This document shows positions 1-5,956 of a DNA stretch of 7,827 nucleotides, one piece after another. This stretch comes from Chloroflexota bacterium. Its GTDB lineage: Bacteria; Chloroflexota; Dehalococcoidia; Lucifugimonadales; Lucifugimonadaceae. Position numbers and translations under genes: made by a program. The first letter of the stretch is position 1. Each line of letters opens with the position of its first letter. The notes under the pieces were generated by a model. It did no database searches, was not told where the DNA came from, and saw only the letters and a list, made by a program, of their open reading frames with translations. Location of the stretch: the NCBI GenBank assembly GCA_002730795.1, contig PCAX01000076.1:1-7827 (forward strand). Direction: 5' to 3'.

Positions 1-854
1 ACCAACGGATAGACCTTTTACATGATAGTCAAATTGAGATTAACGTTGAAGATGCTCGTGATTACAGTGCATTATCAAGAATTTTAGGATTGTTTATAAA
101 ACCTGATATAATTATACATTTGGCAGCAGTTGCTCATGCCAATAAAGCCAATAAAAATCCGCATAATACATTTGACCACAGTTTGCGAACTCTTGAAAAC
201 GCTCTTGACCATGCCAGAGGCGGTAAAAGTAATAATTATAAGCCGAGAGTAGAGAAATTCATTTTTCTTTCATCCAGTATGGTTTATGGGAATTTTCCTT
301 CAGAATCGGTATCTGAAAAAGATATATGTAATCCTTTAGGTATTTATGGGACGATTAAATATGCCGGTGAACTCATAGTTAAGGCTTACAATCAAGTATT
401 TGATTTATCATATAATATAATTCGCCCATCAGCGCTATACGGAGAAAGGTGTGTGAGTAGACGTGTTGGGCAGATATTCATTGAAAACGCCCTGATAGGA
501 GAAGAGATCAATATTCATGGAAATGGTTCAGATTGCTTGGATTTTACATATATTGATGATTTTGTTTCTGGTGTCATTAAGATCATTGAAAGTAAGAACG
601 CTGTAAACGAGACATTTAATTTAACCTATGGTGAATCGCGAACTATTGGGGAACTAGCTAAGATTGTTGAAGATCAATTTCCTGATATTAAGATCAATTA
701 TCTGCCCAAAGAGAAACTGACCCCTGACCGAGGAACATTGAATGTGGATAAAGCAAGAGATTTGATTGGCTACGAGCCGAAATTCTCCATTGAAGAAGGC
801 TTCCCCAGATATATCAACTGGTACAAAACATTTTGGGATAGCATGAACGCCTGA
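1..854 (+). CDS. NAD-dependent epimerase/dehydratase (extended SDR), 5'-truncated by the window edge
   Basis: The frame is open from base 3 without a stop, so the gene begins before the window. The TTG at 90 is an internal codon, not the start. 283 residues are visible; the N-terminal roughly 40 residues with the Rossmann GxxGxxG loop are missing. Seen, in visible numbering: HLAA after the third strand (about 39-42), the LSSSMVYG strand with the catalytic Ser (about 89-96), and the Tyr-x-x-x-Lys pair in YGTIK (Tyr115, Lys119; bases 345-359). These are followed by the IRPSALYG segment and the LDFTYIDD segment typical of sugar-nucleotide epimerases and dehydratases. Known for the family: NAD(P)-dependent epimerisation, dehydration or reduction of nucleotide sugars in the cytosol. 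The exact substrate cannot be read. It ends 125 bp before the oxidoreductase gene, in the same orientation. The family call is firm; the reaction is open. Confidence 0.93.
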   Translation, partial: QRIDLLHDSQIEINVEDARDYSALSRILGLFIKPDIIIHLAAVAHANKANKNPHNTFDHSLRTLENALDHARGGKSNNYKPRVEKFIFLSSSMVYGNFPSESVSEKDICNPLGIYGTIKYAGELIVKAYNQVFDLSYNIIRPSALYGERCVSRRVGQIFIENALIGEEINIHGNGSDCLDFTYIDDFVSGVIKIIESKNAVNETFNLTYGESRTIGELAKIVEDQFPDIKINYLPKEKLTPDRGTLNVDKARDLIGYEPKFSIEEGFPRYINWYKTFWDSMNA

Positions 855-900
855 CTTTTCATTTTTTCCTCGTATTTCTCAAAATAAAATTTCCATATTT

Positions 901-926
901 GAAAAGAGACTTTTCTATTATAGAAA
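901..926. repeat. two overlapping short inverted repeats in the 125-bp gap before the oxidoreductase gene
   Basis: Bases 901-915 read GAAAAG-AGA-CTTTTC and bases 912-926 read TTTCTA-TTA-TAGAAA. Each is a perfect 6-bp dyad with a 3-base centre, and they share TTTC, so only one could form at a time. The rest of 855-979 is AT-rich and shows no gene or clear terminator; no T-run follows either dyad. They could be a weak regulatory or operator site, but dyads this short arise easily in AT-rich DNA. Confidence 0.3.
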
Positions 927-979
927 TAGTAGCATTATTTGATGAATCAGTTTGTTCCTTTCATATTCATTAGGAATAA

Positions 980-1984
980 ATGAAAAAGATAGGTGTTGGT
1001 GTTCTCGGTCTGGGGGTTGGAGAACAGTTGGCCCGTACTTTCCATGCCCATGATCACTGCGAACTCCTATGGGTAAATGATCTGGATCGGGCTAAATCCC
1101 GTCGTCTAAGCCGTGAACTTGAGGCAAAGGAAGCCGAGAATCTTGAACAGATTCTCAATGACTCAAGAGTTGATCTGGTAGCAGTAGCCACGTATGATGA
1201 TGTTCACGTTGACCAAGTTGTTCCAAGCCTCGAGTCAGGACGCCATGTGTTTAGTGAAAAACCTTTGTGTGTCAATCGAAAGCAGTTGTTAGCTATAAAA
1301 AAAGCATGGGAAGAACAGGGCGGTAACGCAAAACTTTTTTCGAACCTTATTCTACGGACAGCTCCTATCTACCGCTGGCTCAGAGAGGCCATACAGAAAG
1401 GTGAATTTGGTGAATTGTTTGCCGCAGATGGAGACTATCTTTATGGAAGACTACATAAGATTATTGATGGGTGGAGAGGGCAAAGAAAAGACTATTCCCC
1501 AATGCTTGGTGGCGGTATCCATTTGATTGACTTATTGCTCTGGTTTACGGAAGAAAGACCTCATAGTTTGTTTGCATCTGGTAACAATATTGCAACGAAA
1601 AGTTATGACCTTGGGGTAGAGGACTTTGTGGTATCAACTATTGAATTTGATTCAGGTTTAATAGCGCGAGTATCTAGCAATCTGGCTTGTGTTCATACGC
1701 ACCAACATGTTCTCCGACTTTTTGGAACTGATAAAACATTCATTCTGGATGATTGTGGATCTCGTATCCATGAAACGCGAAAGCCTGATAGTGAACCTCG
1801 TTTTTTGGACTTACCATCTTTGCCTGGAAGTAAAGGCGACCTGATCCCCGATTTCGTTAATGCCATAGTGACAGACCAAGATACAGATCATCTTACGCGA
1901 GAGGTCTTCGATGCAATGTGTGTCGGCTTGGCCGTAGATGAATCGCTTAAATCGGGTTCTAAAGTGGAAATAGAATATATCTGA
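980..1984 (+). CDS. Gfo/Idh/MocA-family NAD(P)-dependent oxidoreductase
   Basis: 334 residues, full length for this family. The ATG is preceded by AGGA at 972-975, four bases away. Residues 4-19 form the N-terminal Rossmann strand with a GLGVGEQ loop (10-16). The family signature EKP is at 93-95, closing the nucleotide-binding domain. The second domain carries GGGIHLID (177-184), whose His181 and Asp184 match the conserved catalytic/substrate region. Known: these enzymes oxidise or reduce sugars and nucleotide sugars (for example UDP-GlcNAcA 3-dehydrogenases of the WbpB/WlbA type in polysaccharide loci). Inference: here it may have made the 3-keto sugar for an aminotransferase whose remains may lie just downstream. 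Composition is richer in GC than the following gene (32 of 60 bases G or C at 1081-1140). The substrate is not determinable from sequence. Confidence 0.92.
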   Translation: MKKIGVGVLGLGVGEQLARTFHAHDHCELLWVNDLDRAKSRRLSRELEAKEAENLEQILNDSRVDLVAVATYDDVHVDQVVPSLESGRHVFSEKPLCVNRKQLLAIKKAWEEQGGNAKLFSNLILRTAPIYRWLREAIQKGEFGELFAADGDYLYGRLHKIIDGWRGQRKDYSPMLGGGIHLIDLLLWFTEERPHSLFASGNNIATKSYDLGVEDFVVSTIEFDSGLIARVSSNLACVHTHQHVLRLFGTDKTFILDDCGSRIHETRKPDSEPRFLDLPSLPGSKGDLIPDFVNAIVTDQDTDHLTREVFDAMCVGLAVDESLKSGSKVEIEYI

Positions 1985-2001
1985 GATGATAGCTGAGTAT
2001 A

Positions 2002-2106
2002 TATGTTCATATGTTTGGTCGCGTTCCATAATCATTACAAAATATTCGCAAGCTCTGTGATGAGAACAAATTGTTTCTGACTGGTGATGCAGTATCTATG
2101 GTTCCT
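2002..2106 (+). pseudogene. decayed fragment of a DegT/DnrJ/EryC1/StrS-type sugar aminotransferase
   Basis: Read in the frame starting at 2002, the gap encodes YVHMFGRVP, an in-frame stop (TAA 2029-2031), then NIRKLCDENKLFLTGDA (2041-2091) and a second stop at 2107. This resembles the family segment that runs HxFG, then a helix ending in 'CDExxLFLIEDAA', where the last Asp contacts the PLP pyridine nitrogen. Here Asp is kept (codon 2086-2088) but the preceding Glu is Gly. Only about 35 residues are recognisable, and there is no start, PLP-lysine region or C-terminus. In the same frame a stop at 1990-1992 bounds it upstream. Such aminotransferases commonly sit beside a Gfo/Idh/MocA oxidoreductase and an acetyltransferase, which are exactly its neighbours. 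The match is from memory of family patterns over a short stretch, so confidence is moderate. The remainder of the gap (2110-2227) holds no recognisable gene. Confidence 0.5.
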
Positions 2107-2227
2107 TAAGATTGGCCAGTGAGGGAACATTAAAGCCGTATTTTTCTGAGAAATATGAAATGGTGCACTTACGACTTGAATTCAGGTAGATAGTTAAGAT
2201 TATTATAAGAATTAACAATATGAAATT

Positions 2228-2233
2228 GGAAGG
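2228..2233 (+). promoter_or_regulatory. ribosome binding site of the acyltransferase gene
   Basis: GGAAGG lies six bases before the ATG at 2240 and supports that start. An upstream ATG at 2220 opens only a 7-codon frame, whose TGA overlaps the ATG of 2240 (ATGA), so it is not the start of this protein. Confidence 0.6.
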
Positions 2234-2239
2234 TTTCAA

Positions 2240-3286
2240 ATGAGTAAGAAAATAATATCAGGAGAAAATAGCGTAATTGAAGGTGAAAAGGTGAAGTTTG
2301 GGGAGAATGTTAAAATTGGAAAGAATACCATAATAAGAGGAAAGAATATCTTCATCGGAAATGGTGTCATCATTGGGGATAACACTAATATTTGTGTAAA
2401 CAATATATATATAGGCTTTCATTCTAAAATTGAAAAAAATTGTAAAATTATTTCTTCAGGAGGAAACGGTGAGCTTTTTATTGGTGATAATAGTATGATC
2501 GGGCATGACAGCAATATAGTTTTACCAGTTCTTAAAATAGGGGACTATGTCAAATTGAATAATCATCTTCTTGCCAATGGATATAATCCCTGTATTATAG
2601 GCTCTAATGTTTGGATAGGTCAAAACTGTATATTAAATGCTACTGAGATGTTAACGATCGGAAATGGGGTGGGAATAGGAACATATAATAGTATTTGGAC
2701 TCATGGAAGCCACGGGGAATTATTGGATGGTTGTAATTTATTTAAAAAGGCTCCAGTTATTATTGAAGAAGATGCGTGGCTACTTGGTTCATACAACGTG
2801 GTTTACCCAGGAGTAACTATCGGAAAAAGGTCTGTCATTTTTACAGGGTCAATTATAACGAAAAATGTATCACCAAACAGTTGCGTTGGAGGTAATCCAG
2901 CGAAAGATATCAATATGAAGACACCAATGTATAAAGAACTAACAATAGCCAAAAAGTATAAGATGATGAAGGAATTTATGAATGAATTTGTAGATACATA
3001 TTACAAAAAGTATTCAGATAAGTTAGAGAACGGATGGCGTATTAAAAGAGGTAATCAAATTTATGAAATCATTTTTCTTCAAAAAACTGACGATAAATCT
3101 ATAAAAGGTGATTATTCAAAGATAATATTTACAAAAAAAAATATAGCAACAAAGAATTCCAATAAATTGACAATTTTTGATATTGCAGCTAAAAGATATA
3201 CAAAAAGAAGAACTGAAGTTGAAATCGAAATTATGAATTTTTTACTTTACTCAAAAGCGCGGTTTTACCCCTATAAAAAGCTGTAA
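2240..3286 (+). CDS. left-handed beta-helix (hexapeptide repeat) acyltransferase with long C-terminal extension
   Basis: 348 residues. Residues about 10-215 are a run of hexapeptide-like turns (I/V-G-x-x-x-x), for example FIGNGVIIGDNT, IIGSNVWIGQNC and LTIGNGVGIG, the LbH fold of acetyl/acyl-CoA transferases. WTHGSHG (153-159) supplies candidate catalytic His155 and His158, and GGNPAK (217-222) is the usual closing motif of sugar O-/N-acetyltransferases. Residues about 224-348 form a Lys-rich extension that I do not recognise. Inference: it transfers an acetyl or other acyl group to an amino sugar or sugar of the glycan. The gene is strikingly AT-rich (12 of 60 bases G or C at 2401-2460; 11 of 60 at 3121-3180) against its upstream neighbour, suggesting separate acquisition. 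It is separated by 78 bp of AT-rich DNA from the NeuB gene; I see no terminator there. Confidence 0.88.
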   Translation: MSKKIISGENSVIEGEKVKFGENVKIGKNTIIRGKNIFIGNGVIIGDNTNICVNNIYIGFHSKIEKNCKIISSGGNGELFIGDNSMIGHDSNIVLPVLKIGDYVKLNNHLLANGYNPCIIGSNVWIGQNCILNATEMLTIGNGVGIGTYNSIWTHGSHGELLDGCNLFKKAPVIIEEDAWLLGSYNVVYPGVTIGKRSVIFTGSIITKNVSPNSCVGGNPAKDINMKTPMYKELTIAKKYKMMKEFMNEFVDTYYKKYSDKLENGWRIKRGNQIYEIIFLQKTDDKSIKGDYSKIIFTKKNIATKNSNKLTIFDIAAKRYTKRRTEVEIEIMNFLLYSKARFYPYKKL

Positions 3287-3364
3287 ATACAATATTAACA
3301 ATCTAGGCTTTAAAATTATAGTTTCAATTATTCAATTTCATTGGGGAAAAATATTATTTGTTAA

Positions 3365-4372
3365 ATGAAAATAAGCAACTTCAACCTTGATCAAAAAATA
3401 TTGATTATTGCTGAAATCGGAAATAATCACGAGGGTAGCTACGCCTTGGCTGAAGAAATGATTGGTCTAGCAGCAGCATCCGGCGCTGGTGCGGTGAAGT
3501 TTCAGACTATTGTTCCTGAAAGATTGGTTTCAGTGCAGCAGACCGAGCGCATAAAACAGTTAAAACGTTTTCAGCTATCTTATGATGAATTTGGAATGTT
3601 AGCTGAAGTAGCCAAAAAAGAAGAGATTATTTTTCTTTCAACACCCTTTGACATAGACAGTGCTCTATTTTTAAATGACCTTGTGCCAGCATTTAAAATT
3701 GCATCAGGGGACAACGATTTTTTTCCTTTAATTGAAGTAATTGCTAACACAGGTAAACCCATTATTATGTCTACCGGTTTAATGGATTTTAATGAAATAA
3801 AAAATTCTGCTTTGTTCATCCGAAAAATTTGGAAAGAAAACCGAATTAATCAAGATCTAGCACTTTTACACTGTTTATCATCTTATCCGACCCCACTTGA
3901 AAGTGCTAATCTATTGGCAATTAGGGAATTAAGGACAGTATCGGATACTGTTGGTTATTCAGATCACACATTAGGAATTGAAGCTTCGGTTCTTTCTGTC
4001 GCAATGGGAGCCCGAATCATCGAAAAACATTTTACCATTGATAATAATTATTCAGACTTTCACGATCATCAATTTTCAGCTGATCCAACCGACTTTAAGG
4101 AAATGGTGGATGGAATCCATAGTGTTGAAAAAATGTTAGGAGAAGCGATAAAAATACCAAACGATTCAGAGTTAAAAAATAAAATAAATATCCGAAGGTC
4201 CATTGTTGCGAAGCATTATTTAGAAGCTGGTCATGAAATTTCTCCAAATGATATTAGTTGGGTCAGACCAGGTATTGGGATGAGGCCAGGGGAAGAAAAA
4301 ATATTATTTGGCAAAGTGTTAAAAACTAATATTTGGAAAGGTAATATTATCACACTTAAAGACTTGTGTTGA
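3365..4372 (+). CDS. neuB: NeuB-family nonulosonic (sialic-type) acid synthase
   Basis: 335 residues, normal length. Domain 1 is the PEP-condensing TIM barrel: AEIGNNHEG (16-24), GAVKFQT (42-48), STPFD (92-96), FKIASGDN (110-117), STGLM (136-140), HCLSSYPTP (169-177), GYSDHT (197-202) and EKHFT (220-224). His201 and His222 are spaced 21 residues apart like the metal-binding His pair of meningococcal NeuB. Domain 2 is an antifreeze-like SAF domain (about 275-334) with an RRS segment at 277-279 and RPGIGMRPGE (301-310). Known reaction: PEP plus an N-acylated hexosamine-type aldose gives a nine-carbon 2-keto acid and phosphate. Which one (Neu, Leg, Pse or other) is not decided; the loop FHDHQFS (232-238) departs from the usual GPDH-type motif. 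The ATG is fixed by an in-frame TAA at 3362-3364; the only purine-rich site (GGGGA, 3343-3347) is 17 bases away, so the RBS is poor. It is probably the first gene of the tight operon. Confidence 0.93.
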   Translation: MKISNFNLDQKILIIAEIGNNHEGSYALAEEMIGLAAASGAGAVKFQTIVPERLVSVQQTERIKQLKRFQLSYDEFGMLAEVAKKEEIIFLSTPFDIDSALFLNDLVPAFKIASGDNDFFPLIEVIANTGKPIIMSTGLMDFNEIKNSALFIRKIWKENRINQDLALLHCLSSYPTPLESANLLAIRELRTVSDTVGYSDHTLGIEASVLSVAMGARIIEKHFTIDNNYSDFHDHQFSADPTDFKEMVDGIHSVEKMLGEAIKIPNDSELKNKINIRRSIVAKHYLEAGHEISPNDISWVRPGIGMRPGEEKILFGKVLKTNIWKGNIITLKDLC

Positions 4373-4378
4373 TATATT

Positions 4379-5338
4379 ATGAGTTGCTGGAAAGTATTTT
4401 GTAACGTAGATCTTTCCCTGAAGAAAGATGCTCTTAAGGAGCTGGAAAAGGTTGCTGATGTCACATATTTTCCAGCCAAGCAGGGAACTCTTTTAGATAA
4501 TATAGCAAATTTTGACGCCTACTTTGCCTCAGGTTTTGTGGTAATGAATAAGGAGGTTTTTGACAACGCGAAAAACTTGAAAGTGATTGCCTCACCTGGC
4601 ACAGGAACTGATCATATTAACGTAAATGAAGCAAAGAAGAGGGGAGTTGATGTATTGCATCTCGCAAATGAATTGGAATTGCTGCAGGGGTTTACAGCAA
4701 CTGCCGAACTGGCGTGGGCATTGCTGCTAAGTTGTGTTAGAAAACTGCCGGCGGCATTTGATTGTGCTAAGCATGGTAATTGGGCAAGGGAACGCTTTAA
4801 AGGTTATCAACTGTATGGTAAAACTTTGGGTATTATCGGATTGGGGCGTTTGGGAACGATGATGTCGAGATATGGAAATGGATTTGGTATGAATGTTTTA
4901 GGATGTGATCATGAAGAGAAAGCGATCTCGGACGTAACACAGGTAGATCTTGCTGAGTTACTTCAACGATCTGATGTAATAACTATTCATATTCATCTTA
5001 CCGAAAAAAATCGAGGATATATGTCAGCCGAACTAATTGACCAAATGAAACCTGGAGTAGTTATCATTAACACAAGTCGCGGGGCAATCATAGACGAAAA
5101 GGCGCTATTAAAGAATCTTAAATCTGGTCGTGTTGGAGGAGCAGGGCTTGATGTGATTCATGGGGAGTGGGATGAGAACATTTACGACCATCCTTTGATC
5201 AAATATGCAAGGACGCATGACAATTTGGTAATCACACCTCATATAGCTGGAGCTACCATCGAATCCATTGTAGGAGCGAGAATCTTTATGGCTAAGAAAT
5301 TGGCTGACTACATCAGCGAAAAGTATTACAGCAATTAA
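4379..5338 (+). CDS. D-isomer-specific 2-hydroxyacid dehydrogenase (phosphoglycerate dehydrogenase-like)
   Basis: 319 residues, the typical single-unit length without an ACT or other regulatory domain. The substrate-domain loop ASPGTGTDHINV is at 71-82. The nucleotide-binding GLGRLG is at 154-159, with Asp177 at the end of the next strand, which favours NAD(H). The catalytic triad of the family is visible: Arg234 in NTSRG, Glu263 after GLDVIHG, and His288 in TPHIAG. Known: such enzymes interconvert 2-keto acids and D-2-hydroxy acids. It starts 6 bp after the NeuB stop with no clear Shine-Dalgarno site, implying translational coupling. Lying between synthase and cytidylyltransferase, it is likely part of the same pathway. 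Possible roles (inference): making a D-hydroxy acid such as glycerate or lactate as an acyl decoration, or reducing a 2-keto acid intermediate. The family is certain, the substrate unknown. Confidence 0.93.
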   Translation: MSCWKVFCNVDLSLKKDALKELEKVADVTYFPAKQGTLLDNIANFDAYFASGFVVMNKEVFDNAKNLKVIASPGTGTDHINVNEAKKRGVDVLHLANELELLQGFTATAELAWALLLSCVRKLPAAFDCAKHGNWARERFKGYQLYGKTLGIIGLGRLGTMMSRYGNGFGMNVLGCDHEEKAISDVTQVDLAELLQRSDVITIHIHLTEKNRGYMSAELIDQMKPGVVIINTSRGAIIDEKALLKNLKSGRVGGAGLDVIHGEWDENIYDHPLIKYARTHDNLVITPHIAGATIESIVGARIFMAKKLADYISEKYYSN

Positions 5339-5364
5339 ATCCGCTTAGAATACTGAAGGTATAT

Positions 5365-5928
5365 ATGATCATAGCAATCATTCCTGCAAAAAAAGACTCA
5401 AATAGGCTGCCAGACAAGAACATGCGCCCATTACTGGGCAGGCCCATGCTTGAGCACGCGATTAATTACGCCAAACAATCCAACAGACTATCAAAGATTT
5501 ACGTTTCCACCGATGACAAAGCCATAGCTAATTTTACGGAGTGCCAAGAGGTGGAAGTTATCATTAGACCTCCTAGCTTGGGTGGCGAAACACCCCTACT
5601 TGATGTTTACAGGCATGCACTGAATATACTGTTGCCCAAGAATGTTGAAACGGTGGTTGGTGTTCAAGTGGATCATCCCGATAGAAATATCTCCTTGGAT
5701 GAAGCCCTTGAAATATATGAACATGATGGTCTTGATTATTTGTATTCAAAAGATGCACATGGACAAAAAAATGGTGCCCATGCTATTCTGAATACCAAAG
5801 GAATTCTAGAAAACAAATTTAAGAAACGAGATCATATAATTGATAATTGTACAAATGTTCATTTTGAATCCGACTTAATGAAAGCTGCAATAAGAATGCA
5901 AGCAATGGGATTGAGTAAGCATAATTGA
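5365..5928 (+). CDS. divergent short cytidylyltransferase of the CMP-sialate synthetase (NeuA) type
   Basis: 187 residues, about 40 shorter than usual NeuA proteins. The N-terminal nucleotide-binding motif is clear: IIPAKKDSNRLPDKN (5-19), then RPLLGRPML (21-29), VSTDD (47-51) and RPP.LGGETP (68-77). In the position where CMP-sialate synthetases have a QPTSPLR-type motif this protein has QVDHPDR (101-107). NGA (136-138) matches the NGA of the sugar-binding region. The C-terminal NVHFESDLMKA (164-174) aligns with the family's DIDTPEDLxxA, with the two metal-binding Asp replaced by Asn164 and His166. ATG is supported by GAAGG (5355-5359) five bases upstream. Inference: it activates the NeuB product, or a related acid sugar, with CTP; alternatively it is an inactive or repurposed relative. 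It lies 26 bp after the dehydrogenase gene and 28 bp before the transferase gene, in one operon. Confidence 0.82.
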   Translation: MIIAIIPAKKDSNRLPDKNMRPLLGRPMLEHAINYAKQSNRLSKIYVSTDDKAIANFTECQEVEVIIRPPSLGGETPLLDVYRHALNILLPKNVETVVGVQVDHPDRNISLDEALEIYEHDGLDYLYSKDAHGQKNGAHAILNTKGILENKFKKRDHIIDNCTNVHFESDLMKAAIRMQAMGLSKHN

Positions 5929-5956
5929 TATCAGAAAGTAAGCCAATACATCAATA

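Noticed and set aside
90..854. TTG at 90 as the start of the first epimerase
   Set aside because: The same frame is open back to base 3 and encodes family-like sequence, so 90 is internal and the true start lies outside the window.
899..926. Possible promoter TTGAAA (899-904) with TAGAAA (921-926)
   Set aside because: The -10 match is weak (4 of 6) and it overlaps the short dyads; not enough for a promoter call.
1811..2035. Minus-strand open frame over the end of the oxidoreductase gene, and other minus-strand frames at 3580-3819, 4231-4479, 5573-5758 and 6009-6197
   Set aside because: All lie mostly opposite well-supported plus-strand genes, show no family motifs, and are typical antisense shadows.
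2088..2189. Short open frame in the gap ending in SEKYEMVHLRLEFR
   Set aside because: About 33 codons without a start, RBS or recognised family; it might be a second relic, but nothing supports a specific call.
2176..2209. Possible promoter before the acyltransferase gene (TTGAAT at 2176, TATTAT at 2201)
   Set aside because: The spacing is 19 bases and only 4 of 6 and 5 of 6 bases match the consensus; such matches are expected by chance in this AT-rich stretch.
2220..2243. Seven-codon ATG frame overlapping the acyltransferase start by ATGA
   Set aside because: Too short, and its interior contains the GGAAGG ribosome site of the real gene; most simply a chance ATG.
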